Shown here in pieces: positions 40,140 to 48,930 of a stretch of 64,000 bases of DNA (the first letter of the stretch is position 1; every line of letters starts with the position of its first letter). The notes below the pieces were generated by a model. The model made no database searches. It was not told the origin of the DNA and worked only from the letters and a program-made list of their open reading frames with translations. This DNA comes from Syntrophobacteraceae bacterium. GTDB lineage: Bacteria > Desulfobacterota > Syntrophobacteria > Syntrophobacterales > Syntrophobacteraceae. The translations under genes and the position numbers were made by a program. The stretch is from positions 1 to 64,000 of the forward strand of contig JALOPI010000007.1 in the NCBI GenBank assembly GCA_025453975.1, read 5' to 3'.

Positions 40140-42788
40140 ATGAGCCCTGATCCCACAAGCCCTGACTCCCCTCCCGCCGGTGCTCCGGCCGGATCCACCG
40201 TATACGAGCCGGTGCTCCGCCGGACCAAGGAGGCCCGCCGTTCGGTGCTGATCGCCGACCGGGTGGCCGACTGGACCATCACCGTTGGCGGGATCCTCGT
40301 TATCATCGCCGTGTTCGGGATTCTCGTTTTCCTCGTGGAGGAAGTCCTGCCCCTGTTCAGCCGCGGTACCGTGACGGGTCAGGCCAGCTACCGCGTGGCC
40401 GAGCTGGATGATCGCATCGCCGCGGTGACCATGGATGAGCACCACTCGCTGGCCGTCCTGGTGGATGTTCATGGGGGCACACGGGCCTTTCATGCCTCCA
40501 CGGGTGTCCCCATGAGGGTGGGCGGCTTTGATTTCGGAGACCGGAAAGTGACCGCGGTGGCACTGGCCCAGGACCGGGAGAATGTGGCTTTCGGAATGGA
40601 AGATGGAACGGTGCGCTTCGGTCGGCTGAAGATCCAGACGGACATATTGCCGGCCGAGAGCCTTCCCCAGGGGCTCACCGTGCTGGATGAGCGCGACTTC
40701 ACCGATGGAGCGGCGGTCTATTCCAGGATCCCTGGAAACCAGGTTCGCAAAGTCACTCTCGAAGCGAGGCTCGAGGCGGAAGGTGGCGTGGAGCCGAGCG
40801 GGGCTCCCATCCTGGCTCTGGACTATCGCCTCGGGGGCCTGGCCGAGCGTCCCACCCGGGCCTTCGTGACCGTGAGCCGGGGGGGGGAGATCGACCTGAG
40901 CCTGGCGGAGTCCCGGCTCAACATGCTGACGCGGCAGACTACCGTCACGGTCACACGGTCGAAGCTGCCCCCTCTGCCCCGTGGGTTCGTGCCCTCCCAC
41001 GTGCTCATGACCCAGAAGGCGGATCAGGTTTACGTCGCCGACGAGGGCGGGCGCGTGGTCCGCTACAATACCCAGAGCCTGAGCCAGCCGTCCCTCGCCG
41101 AGGATGCGGACCTGCTCCCCACGGACGTCCGGTTGACGACCCTGGGGTTCCTGGCCGGGGAGAATTCCCTGGTGGTGGGTGGTTCCGACGGCTCCGTGAA
41201 CATCTTCTTCCGGCTGGCCCGGGAAGGGAGCCCCACGGAAGACGGCTTCACGATGGTGCGCGCCCGCGAGCTCCAGAAGCATGCCACGGCGGTCCTGAAT
41301 TTCCAGCCCACCCAGCGAGACAAGACCTTCCTCACCGTTGATGCGACGGGGGACATTCGGGTGCGCCACGGTACTTCCGAGAGCACCCTGCTGGACATCG
41401 ACGCCGGGGTGGAGCCCTTTGCCGCCCTGGCGTTCGCGCCCCGGGGGGACGGCATTCTGGGCCTCCGGCGGAATGGGGAAGTCACCCTGTGGAGGCTTTC
41501 GATTCCGCATCCGGAAACCTCACTCCACACGCTCTTCGGCAAGGTCTGGTACGAAGGGTATCCCGAGCCTGCCTACACCTGGCAGTCCTCGGCGGCCACC
41601 GACGAATTCGAGCCAAAACTTTCCCTCGTCCCACTGATCTTCGGGACGGTGAAAGCCACGGTGTACTCCCTGATCTTCGCCATCCCCATCGCCCTGCTGG
41701 GGGCCATTTACACCTCGGAGTTCATGCACCACAGAGTGCGGTCCATGGTCAAGCCGCTCATGGAGATGATGGCCTCGCTTCCCTCGGTGGTCCTGGGCTT
41801 CGTGGCTGCCCTGGTGCTGGCGCCTGTGGTGGAGACCTGGATCGCGGCGGTGCTGCTGTGTTTTTTCGCCTTCCCCCTCTGCCTCGTCCTGTCCGCGTAC
41901 GTGTGGCAGTTTCTGCCCGGAAGCATCGCTCTGCGGCTCGAGGGCATACCCAAGTTCCTGCTGGTCCTCCTCATGGCCGGCGCCGGTGTATGGGTTTCCT
42001 ACCGGCTGGGGCCCGCCTTCGAGAGGATTTTCTTTTCGGGCCATTTCACACTCTGGGTGAACGGCAGCCTGGGGGGAGCGGAGCCTTTCCTGTTTCTGAT
42101 CCTGCTGCCCCTGCTTTTCCTGCTGGTGAGCATGGGCTGCTCGCGGCTGTACGGCAGCCGCCTCAAACAGAAGCTGCGCCGGGCGACGCCGTTCATGGGG
42201 GCGCTCGTTTCCTTCATCCACTGGGTGGGGCAGGGGCTGGCCACCGTATCCCTGGCCTTCGCCCTGGCCAGTCTCATGGGGAGGCTTGGCTTCGACGTCC
42301 GGGGAACGTTCATCGACACCTATGTGCAGCGCAACACCCTGGTGGTGGGATTTGCCATGGGATTCGCCGTGATTCCCATCATCTATACCCTGGCCGAGGA
42401 CGCCTTGAACGCCGTCCCCGAGCACCTGCGGGCCGCGAGCCTCGGGTGCGGAGCGACCCCATGGCAGACGGCCGTCTGGGTGGTCCTCCCCACGGCGGTG
42501 AGCGGGGTCTTTTCAGCCGTCATGATCGGCATGGGCCGTGCCGTGGGGGAGACCATGATCGTCGTCATGGCCACTGGAAATACGCCCATCATCGACTGGA
42601 ACCTGTTCAACGGCCTCAGGGCCCTTTCGGCGAACATCGCCGTGGAGCTGCCCGAAGCCGTTAAGGACGGGACGCTTTACCGGGTGCTCTTTCTGACGGC
42701 CTTGATCCTGTTTGCCATGACCTTCGTCATCAACACCCTGGCGGAGATCATCCGCCAGCGATTCAGGAAGCGCGCCCTTCAGTTGTAG
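40140..42788 (+). CDS. pstC: Phosphate ABC transporter permease PstC, extended with periplasmic beta-propeller-like domain
   Basis: An 882-residue permease, far larger than E. coli PstC (about 320). After one membrane span (about residues 45-70) comes a 400-residue periplasmic region with repeated beta-hairpin units (RIAAVTMDEHHSLAVLVDV, VTAVALAQDRENVAFGMEDG, FLTVDATGDIRVRHG), resembling a WD/YVTN-type propeller. The C-terminal part has the ABC permease spans and the EAA loop LRAASLGCGATPWQTAVWVVLPTAVSG. Extended PstC proteins of this type are known in pseudomonads and other proteobacteria. It pairs with an extended PstA. Confidence 0.92.
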   Translation: MSPDPTSPDSPPAGAPAGSTVYEPVLRRTKEARRSVLIADRVADWTITVGGILVIIAVFGILVFLVEEVLPLFSRGTVTGQASYRVAELDDRIAAVTMDEHHSLAVLVDVHGGTRAFHASTGVPMRVGGFDFGDRKVTAVALAQDRENVAFGMEDGTVRFGRLKIQTDILPAESLPQGLTVLDERDFTDGAAVYSRIPGNQVRKVTLEARLEAEGGVEPSGAPILALDYRLGGLAERPTRAFVTVSRGGEIDLSLAESRLNMLTRQTTVTVTRSKLPPLPRGFVPSHVLMTQKADQVYVADEGGRVVRYNTQSLSQPSLAEDADLLPTDVRLTTLGFLAGENSLVVGGSDGSVNIFFRLAREGSPTEDGFTMVRARELQKHATAVLNFQPTQRDKTFLTVDATGDIRVRHGTSESTLLDIDAGVEPFAALAFAPRGDGILGLRRNGEVTLWRLSIPHPETSLHTLFGKVWYEGYPEPAYTWQSSAATDEFEPKLSLVPLIFGTVKATVYSLIFAIPIALLGAIYTSEFMHHRVRSMVKPLMEMMASLPSVVLGFVAALVLAPVVETWIAAVLLCFFAFPLCLVLSAYVWQFLPGSIALRLEGIPKFLLVLLMAGAGVWVSYRLGPAFERIFFSGHFTLWVNGSLGGAEPFLFLILLPLLFLLVSMGCSRLYGSRLKQKLRRATPFMGALVSFIHWVGQGLATVSLAFALASLMGRLGFDVRGTFIDTYVQRNTLVVGFAMGFAVIPIIYTLAEDALNAVPEHLRAASLGCGATPWQTAVWVVLPTAVSGVFSAVMIGMGRAVGETMIVVMATGNTPIIDWNLFNGLRALSANIAVELPEAVKDGTLYRVLFLTALILFAMTFVINTLAEIIRQRFRKRALQL

Positions 42789-42885
42789 GGAGCCGGCCGC
42801 CACGGTTCCTGAAGTCGATGACCGGGGGAGTGTGGCTCTCCCGGCGCGGTCCCATGTACTTCTGCGATGTGGAAGGGTAACGCCC

Positions 42886-44655
42886 ATGAACAGGAATCTT
42901 GAAGTCACGTCCATCGCCATGAGCTTGAGCTCCGTCGAAGCCCTGGCTCCGGCAAAAACCGCGGTGCAGGCCCGCCGGGCCGCCCGCTCGGACCTGACGG
43001 CCAGGGGAGAGCCCTTCCTCTGGGGGTTTGGTGGCGCCCTGGCCCTGGGGCTCATGATGGTCTTCGGCTTCCTCGTTCTCATCCTCTGGAACGGGCTGGT
43101 CACGTTTTATCCCAAGCCCATCAAGGTCTTGACCCTGAGGGACGGATCGAGGATCGCCGGGGAGCCGGTCCGGTCCGAGTACTTCCGCCCTTCGCCCCAG
43201 CAGCTTCAGGCCATGGATGATCGGGCTCGGGAGATGGTGGCCGCCGAAGACGGCATGGCCCGGAGAACCCTGTATCGCACCGGCAATTTTGATCTCTACA
43301 ACGAGGATTTCAAATGGGTGCCGGACTACAATGTGGCCAAAGTCTCCACACCTTCCAACATCTATTTCATCGAGCGCATGGAGTGGGGGCCCTTCGTCGG
43401 GATCATTCAGTCCCTGGATCTGGGTGGCGAGGTCCAGTCCGGGGCGGTGCTGGATGACCGGACCCTGGACGATGCGGTGAGGCAGGCCGCGCTGCGGCGG
43501 GACCGCATCCGAACGATCGAGCGCGAGGACATCGGGGCCGTGAACCATCGGATGAACGGTGAGCGGCTGGCGCTGCGGAGACTGGGGATCAGGAAGGGTG
43601 AAGGGAGCGAGGCTTTCCAGGAGGCCTCCCGGGCTTACAGCCTCCGGACCGCCGAGCTTCAGGCCCAGTACAACCTGCTCAGCGAAGAGGCCCGCTCCGT
43701 CAAGGAGGAAGACGCGCGCTTCAAGGTGACCCTGGTCGATGTTCAGGGGAGGCAGAAGGATCTGCCCCTCTCGCAGATCGTTCGGCTCTACCCCGCCAAC
43801 GGGCTGTCGATGCCGGAGAAGCTCGGAGTGTTCTTCTCCCGGTGGAGGGAGTTTCTCACGGAGGAGCCCAGGGAGGCCAACACCGAGGGGGGAGTCCTGC
43901 CCGCCATATTCGGGACCTTCGCCATGACGATCCTCATGGCCATCGCCGTGGCGCCCTTCGGGGTCATGACGGCCCTCTATCTCCGCGAGTACGCCAGGCA
44001 GGGGAAGCTGGTCTCCGTCGTCCGGATCTGCGTCAACAACCTGGCGGGCGTGCCGTCCATCGTCTACGGGGTCTTTGGGCTGGGCTTTTTCGCCTACATC
44101 TGCGGAGGGAGCATCGACCGGATCTTCTACCCCGAACGGCTGCCCAACCCGACTTTTGGCACCGGCGGGCTGCTCTGGAGCTCCCTCACCCTGGCACTCC
44201 TCACCGTGCCGGTGGTCATCGTGGCGACGGAAGAGGCCCTGGCCGCCGTACCTCAGTCCATGCGCGAGGGCTCTCTCGCCTGTGGGGCTTCCAAGTGGCA
44301 GACCATCAAGCACATCATCCTGCCGCGAGCCATGCCGGGCATCATGACGGGTCTCATCCTGGCCATGGCGAGGGGGGCTGGGGAAGTGGCACCCCTCATG
44401 CTGGTGGGCGTTGTGAAGATCGCCCCCGAGCTTCCCATCGATCAGTTCTTCCCGTTCATCCATCTCGAGAGGAGCTTCATGCACCTCGGTTTTCACATAT
44501 TCGACGTGGGGTTTCAGTCCCGCAACTCCGAGGCCGGAAAGCCCATGGTTTTCGTCACGACGCTGCTGCTCATCTCCCTGGTCGCCATGATGAACGCCAT
44601 GGCCATCGTGATTCGCAACCGGCTCAAACGGAAGTTCATGGTCGGGCATTTCTGA
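42886..44655 (+). CDS. pstA: Phosphate ABC transporter permease PstA, extended
   Basis: A 589-residue permease, twice the usual length. A first span (FGGALALGLMMVFGFLVLIL) is followed by a 270-residue periplasmic insertion with coiled-coil character (EDIGAVNHRMNGERLALRRL). Then come the five or six permease spans, with the EAA loop MREGSLACGASKWQTIKHIILPRAMPG that contacts PstB. The ATG at 42886 follows GGAAGGG. Insertion size matches that in PstC, so the two periplasmic regions probably form a joint assembly around PstS. Confidence 0.93.
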   Translation: MNRNLEVTSIAMSLSSVEALAPAKTAVQARRAARSDLTARGEPFLWGFGGALALGLMMVFGFLVLILWNGLVTFYPKPIKVLTLRDGSRIAGEPVRSEYFRPSPQQLQAMDDRAREMVAAEDGMARRTLYRTGNFDLYNEDFKWVPDYNVAKVSTPSNIYFIERMEWGPFVGIIQSLDLGGEVQSGAVLDDRTLDDAVRQAALRRDRIRTIEREDIGAVNHRMNGERLALRRLGIRKGEGSEAFQEASRAYSLRTAELQAQYNLLSEEARSVKEEDARFKVTLVDVQGRQKDLPLSQIVRLYPANGLSMPEKLGVFFSRWREFLTEEPREANTEGGVLPAIFGTFAMTILMAIAVAPFGVMTALYLREYARQGKLVSVVRICVNNLAGVPSIVYGVFGLGFFAYICGGSIDRIFYPERLPNPTFGTGGLLWSSLTLALLTVPVVIVATEEALAAVPQSMREGSLACGASKWQTIKHIILPRAMPGIMTGLILAMARGAGEVAPLMLVGVVKIAPELPIDQFFPFIHLERSFMHLGFHIFDVGFQSRNSEAGKPMVFVTTLLLISLVAMMNAMAIVIRNRLKRKFMVGHF

Positions 44656-44758
44656 GGGCCGGCGGCATAGTCGGCGTGTGTCTCGTTGCTCCCGCCGGGG
44701 GGGATGCCCAGAACTCCCCCCCGGATTTGCGAGCTTATCGATCAGGTAGGAGTCTTGC

Positions 44759-45607
44759 GTGGCTACTGCGACCATTCCCTTGAAATCGCCTGGGGCGAGC
44801 CTTTCAACCGGGCAGCCGGGCGAAACGGTGTACCATGTGAAGCCTGGCACCGGTGGGACGCTCATCGAGGTGAAGGGCTTCAACCTCTATTACGGCACCA
44901 AGCAGGCCCTCTTCGACATCGACATGGATATCGAGCAGGGCCTGGTGACGGCTCTCATCGGTCCCTCGGGCTGCGGCAAATCCACCCTGCTCCGATCCCT
45001 CAACCGCATGAACGATCTCATCGACGGGCTGAAGACCACTGGCCGCATCGTCATCGATGGAACGGACATCTACGCGCCCAACATCGATGTCATCGGGCTT
45101 CGAAAGCGCATGGGGATGGTCTTCCAGAAGCCCAACCCGTTCCCCATGACCATTGCCGACAATGTCACCTATCCCCTCAAGGTGGATGGTGTCCATGACC
45201 GGACCGTCCTGAACGAGACCACCGAGAGGGCCCTCAAGGGGGCCGCCCTCTGGGAGGAAGTGAAAGACCGCCTCAAGGACAATGCCCTGGGCCTTTCGGG
45301 CGGCCAGCAACAGCGGTTGTGCATCGCCCGGGCCATCGCGGCGGACCCCGACGTGCTCCTCATGGACGAGCCATGCTCGGCCCTGGACCCCATCGCAACG
45401 GCCAAGATCGAGGAGCTGATCTACCAGCTGCGGGGTCATTACAGCATCATCATCGTGACCCACAACATGCAGCAGGCGGCCCGCGTTTCCGATAACACGG
45501 CGTTCATGTACCTGGGGAAGCTCATCGAGTATGGAGAGACGACAAGCATTTTCACCAACCCCCTGGTGCCCAAGACCGAGGATTATGTGACGGGCCGATT
45601 CGGTTGA
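44759..45607 (+). CDS. pstB: Phosphate ABC transporter ATP-binding protein PstB
   Basis: A 282-residue ABC ATPase starting at GTG, with TAGGAG seven to twelve bases upstream. Walker A is [20 protein letters not shown], the ABC signature [14 protein letters not shown], Walker [14 protein letters not shown], and the switch histidine lies in [26 protein letters not shown] is PstB-specific. The first 30 residues before FNLYYGTK are an extra tail. It energises PstCA. Confidence 0.96.
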   Translation: MATATIPLKSPGASLSTGQPGETVYHVKPGTGGTLIEVKGFNLYYGTKQALFDIDMDIEQGLVTALIGPSGCGKSTLLRSLNRMNDLIDGLKTTGRIVIDGTDIYAPNIDVIGLRKRMGMVFQKPNPFPMTIADNVTYPLKVDGVHDRTVLNETTERALKGAALWEEVKDRLKDNALGLSGGQQQRLCIARAIAADPDVLLMDEPCSALDPIATAKIEELIYQLRGHYSIIIVTHNMQQAARVSDNTAFMYLGKLIEYGETTSIFTNPLVPKTEDYVTGRFG

Positions 45608-45765
45608 TCGTTGATGACGTGCTTCACGCGGCGGATGTGGGGGCTTGGAGCGTGATTCCCGCCCCAACCGGTTGTGGGGGTCGACTCAGGCCGGCGGTCC
45701 ACCGTTTCCTCGATGCCGACGGTTGCGCGCTGCGGGCAGGGGGGATGGTGGCGGAGAGGTGACGG

Positions 45766-46464
45766 ATGGTGACGGAGCATACGGTTCGGTCTTTTTCCAA
45801 TGAGCTCAAGGCCCTGGATCAGTCCATCCAGGAGATGGGACGCCTTGTCATCTCCCAGATCGGCGATGCCATGAAAGCCATCGTAGACCTGGATCTGGAA
45901 AGGGCCAGCGCGGTCATCCAGAGGGACAGGAGCGTGGATGACCTGGAGCGCGCCGTGGACCAGATGACGGTGAGGCTCCTGGCCTTGAGGCAGCCCGTGG
46001 CATTGGATCTGAGAGTCATCATGGCCGCGCTGAGGGTGTCCATCGATCTGGAGCGCATTGCGGACTACGCTGCCAACATCGCCAAACGGGTCCGGGACCT
46101 GAAACAGGCTCCCATGGCGAAGCCCATGGCGGAGATCGTGCGCATGGGGGACCACGCCCGCGCCATGCTGGACGATGTTCTGCGGGCCTACCTGACGCGA
46201 GACGCGGAGCTGGCCTTGCAGGTCTGGGGGCGTGACGATGAGATCGACCGCATTTACACCGGCCTCCTGTACACCCTTCGGGACTCCATGGCCGCTGACC
46301 AGCAGGCGGTCACCCCCTGCTCCCATCTGCTGCTGGTGGCCAAGTGCATGGAGCGCATGGGAGACCACATCACCAACATCGCCGAGCACATCCAGTTTCT
46401 GGTCCGAGGAGTCTCGCAGCGCCAGATGGGCGGGCCGGCCGGCGCCTCGAGCGAGGGAGAATGA
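45766..46464 (+). CDS. phoU: Phosphate signalling protein PhoU
   Basis: A 232-residue all-helical protein with two PhoU repeats, each with the E/DxxxD metal-cluster motif: VDDLERAVDQMTVRLLAL in the first, DEIDRIYTGLLYTL in the second, plus CMERMGDHITNIAEHI. It couples PstSCAB to the PhoR sensor and represses the pho regulon when phosphate is plentiful. PhoR/PhoB are not in this window. It is followed four bases later by arsC. Confidence 0.95.
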   Translation: MVTEHTVRSFSNELKALDQSIQEMGRLVISQIGDAMKAIVDLDLERASAVIQRDRSVDDLERAVDQMTVRLLALRQPVALDLRVIMAALRVSIDLERIADYAANIAKRVRDLKQAPMAKPMAEIVRMGDHARAMLDDVLRAYLTRDAELALQVWGRDDEIDRIYTGLLYTLRDSMAADQQAVTPCSHLLLVAKCMERMGDHITNIAEHIQFLVRGVSQRQMGGPAGASSEGE

Positions 46465-46468
46465 ACCC

Positions 46469-46930
46469 GTGGCGAAGCTGAAGGTCTTGTTCATCTGCAT
46501 CCACAACAGTGCCCGCAGTCTCATGGCTGAAAGCAGTCTCAAGCGGTGGGGCGGGGATCGCTTCGAGGTGAGCAGCGCTGGGCTCTCGCCGGGTCCGGCC
46601 AATCCGCTGGTGGTGGAGGTCATGAAGGACTGGGGGGTCGACCTGTCCCACGGCCGGGGGCGGAGTGTGTTCGAGCTCTACAAGTCCGGGAAGCTCTACG
46701 ATTATGTGATCTCCGTGTGCGACGAGACCGCGGCGGAGCGCTGTCCCGTCTTTCCGGGAATCACCCAGAGGCTGCACTGGAGCTTCGAGGATCCCTCCAC
46801 TTTCGAAGGCACGCTGGATGAGAAGCTGGAAAGGACGCGCCGCCTGCGTGACCGGATCTCCCGGCGAGTCCAGGAGTGGGTGGAAGAGATGAGGTCCTCC
46901 GGCGGCATCGGTGAGCCCATGAAGGAATAG
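46469..46930 (+). CDS. arsC: Arsenate reductase, thioredoxin-coupled (LMW-PTP family)
   Basis: A 153-residue protein starting at GTG with GAGGGAG upstream. VLFICIHNSARSLMAE is the phosphate-binding loop with nucleophile Cys10 and Arg16 (Cys-x5-Arg). ISVCDETAAERCPVFPG supplies the two resolving cysteines of the thioredoxin-dependent ArsC type. It reduces arsenate to arsenite. Its place as the last gene of the pst operon means it is induced by phosphate starvation, when arsenate uptake through Pst rises. No arsenite exporter (arsB/acr3) or arsR is nearby. Confidence 0.92.
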   Translation: MAKLKVLFICIHNSARSLMAESSLKRWGGDRFEVSSAGLSPGPANPLVVEVMKDWGVDLSHGRGRSVFELYKSGKLYDYVISVCDETAAERCPVFPGITQRLHWSFEDPSTFEGTLDEKLERTRRLRDRISRRVQEWVEEMRSSGGIGEPMKE

Positions 46931-47262
46931 CTTCTTCCGTTCCCTTCCTGCCCACTACCTCGGTTTGGCTCCCCGAAGCCGCCCCTCCCCCGGTTTTACC
47001 CATGGCCCCCGACCACGCCCGTGATTGCGCCGAGTACACCTCGTCCCTCACGACGGCTCCCATTTCGGGCCCCGTCCACGGACAGGCCAGCTCCCAAACC
47101 CTTTTGTGCTTGATCCCTTCTTTTGCCCTATGCCATAAATGATACAACCACGTGGGAGAGGCCTCGGGTGTGTGAGTGTACACGGGCCTGCAAGGGCTTT
47201 TGGGTTATTTTTTCACGATCCGGCGGGCCCTCCAGGCTCGCGAGGATGCGGAGGATGGAGCT
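46931..47262. other. Intergenic region upstream of tupB
   Basis: 332 bases after arsC. No tupA or other gene is present. I looked for a molybdenum/tungsten cofactor riboswitch and did not find a convincing fold; no ModE/TunR palindrome was recognised. A forward frame beginning at GTG 47176 joins tupB and may extend its N-terminus. Confidence 0.35.
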
Positions 47263-47961
47263 TTGAGCGTACTGGGCGAAGGTTTTGCCGAGGCCCTGCG
47301 GCTGCTCGTCACCCTGGACCCGGAGGTCGTCGGCATCACCCTCCGCACCATCCAGGTCTCGGGGCTGGCCACCTTCGTCAGCGTGCTCCTCGGCATCCCC
47401 TTGGGCACGGCCCTGGCCCTGACCCGGTTTTTTGGACGGGGCTTCGTCGTCAGCCTGGTCAACTTCGGCATGGGGCTGCCGCCGGTGGTGGTGGGGCTTG
47501 CCACCTGGCTCTGCCTGACGCGCTACGGCCCCCTGGGGATGCTGGGCATCCTGTACACCCCGTCAGCGATGATCGTCGCCCAGACGATCATCGCCACTCC
47601 CATCGTGGCCGGCTTCACGCTGGCGGCCATCCAGTCGGTGAATCCCAAGCTCAGGCTCCAGATCCTGTCCCTCGGGGCCACCCGGCTCCAGTACCTGCTG
47701 CTCCTGCTCTGGGAGGCGAGACTCGGCATCCTCGCGGCGGTCATAGCAGGGTTCGGCGGGGTGATCAGCGAGGTCGGGGCGTCCATGATGGTGGGCGGGA
47801 ACGTGCGGGGCTACACGCGCGTGCTGACGACGGCTACCGTCCTCGAGGTGTCCAAGGGCCGGTTCGAGCTGGCGACGGCACTCAGCATCATCCTTTTGCT
47901 CCTCACCTTCTGCATCGTGGCGGGGCTGAGCTACCTCCAGCAGCGGCGGAGGGAGGCATGA
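47263..47961 (+). CDS. tupB: Tungstate ABC transporter permease TupB
   Basis: A 232-residue permease. The TTG at 47263 (GGAGGATGGAG upstream) gives the normal TupB start LGEGFAEALRLLVTLDPEV; a GTG 29 codons earlier is possible. Spans and the loop IQSVNPKLRLQILSLGAT, then FGGVISEVGASMMVGGNVRG, are typical of TupB/WtpB and distinguish it from sulfate permeases. It imports tungstate, needed by tungsten enzymes such as formate dehydrogenase and aldehyde ferredoxin oxidoreductase in anaerobes. The stop overlaps the tupC start (ATGA). The binding protein TupA is not encoded beside it. Confidence 0.85.
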   Translation: MSVLGEGFAEALRLLVTLDPEVVGITLRTIQVSGLATFVSVLLGIPLGTALALTRFFGRGFVVSLVNFGMGLPPVVVGLATWLCLTRYGPLGMLGILYTPSAMIVAQTIIATPIVAGFTLAAIQSVNPKLRLQILSLGATRLQYLLLLLWEARLGILAAVIAGFGGVISEVGASMMVGGNVRGYTRVLTTATVLEVSKGRFELATALSIILLLLTFCIVAGLSYLQQRRREA

Positions 47962-48686
47962 TCCAGGGCGAGACCATGGTGGGCGTCGAGGATCTGCGGC
48001 TGGAGCTGGGGGGGCGCCAGATCTACCACATCGACCGGCTGGCCATCCGCAGGGCTGAGGTCCTGGCGCTGGTGGGGCCCAACGGGGCGGGGAAATCGAG
48101 CCTTCTCCTCACCCTGGCACTGCTCCAGAAGCCCACGTCGGGCACCGTCGAGATCGACGGGGAGGCGGCCCGCAACGGGAACGCGCTGGGGCTCAGGAGG
48201 AAAATGGCCGTTGTGTTCCAGCAGGCGCTGCTCCTGGACATGACGGTGCGACAGAACCTTCTGGCGGCCCTGAGGATCAGGGGCATCCCCCGGCGAGAGG
48301 CGCTGGAGCGCGTGGCGTACTGGCTGGATCGGTTCGGCATCTCGTCCCTGGCTCAGCGGCCCGCCCGGGTGCTTTCCGGGGGAGAAGCCCAGCGGGCCAG
48401 CCTGGCCCGGGCCTTTGCGCTGGAGCCCAGGGTCCTGCTCCTGGACGAGCCTTTTGCCGCCCTGGACTACCCGACCCGAAAGGCCCTTCTGAATGACCTG
48501 GGCGGGCTGCTGTCGGAAATGAGCATGACGGCCCTCTTCGTCACCCACGACTATACCGAGATCCCGTATCTGGCCGAGCGCGTGGCCGTGCTGCATCAGG
48601 GGAGGATTGTCAAGGACGGGAGTCTGAGGGAGGTTTTCGGAGAGGATATGCTCAAGCGCAGCCTGTGGGCTCCCTGGGAGACCTGA
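47958..48686 (+). CDS. tupC: Tungstate ABC transporter ATP-binding protein TupC
   Basis: A 242-residue ABC ATPase. Walker A GPNGAGKSSLLLTLALL, signature LSGGEAQRASLARAFAL, Walker B VLLLDEPFAALDYP and the switch His in FVTHDYTEI are all intact. It is translationally coupled to tupB. The next gene converges on it, so the operon ends here. Confidence 0.88.
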   Translation: MIQGETMVGVEDLRLELGGRQIYHIDRLAIRRAEVLALVGPNGAGKSSLLLTLALLQKPTSGTVEIDGEAARNGNALGLRRKMAVVFQQALLLDMTVRQNLLAALRIRGIPRREALERVAYWLDRFGISSLAQRPARVLSGGEAQRASLARAFALEPRVLLLDEPFAALDYPTRKALLNDLGGLLSEMSMTALFVTHDYTEIPYLAERVAVLHQGRIVKDGSLREVFGEDMLKRSLWAPWET

Positions 48687-48754
48687 TTCCGACCCAGCCT
48701 CCACGGAAGGACGCCGTCGCCAAATCGTCAAGAAAACTTCACCACGCCGTAACA

Positions 48755-48769
48755 CCCGGCCCCGCCGGG
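48755..48769. terminator. GC-rich hairpin between convergent operons
   Basis: CCCGGC-CCC-GCCGGG forms a six-base-pair stem midway between tupC and the leftward metallo-hydrolase gene. It has no T-run on either side, so it may be a weak bidirectional terminator only. Confidence 0.25.
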
Positions 48770-48930
48770 CTCGCTATGATGAAGCCAGAGATCATCGGGA
48801 ATCGCCTCTTCATCGGCTCTTCGCCTTGACGACAGCGGACGGGCCCGCGGGAACCCTCTCTCCCACGGGCTTCTCCGCACTCCTTTCCGGACCCCCCATC
48901 GCCGCAAGGCTTCCCGGCAGGGTCTGACGA

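Noticed and set aside
46931-47262. Possible molybdenum/tungsten cofactor riboswitch before tupB
   Set aside because: I could not draw a conserved fold; the sequence is pyrimidine-rich and without the expected paired arms.
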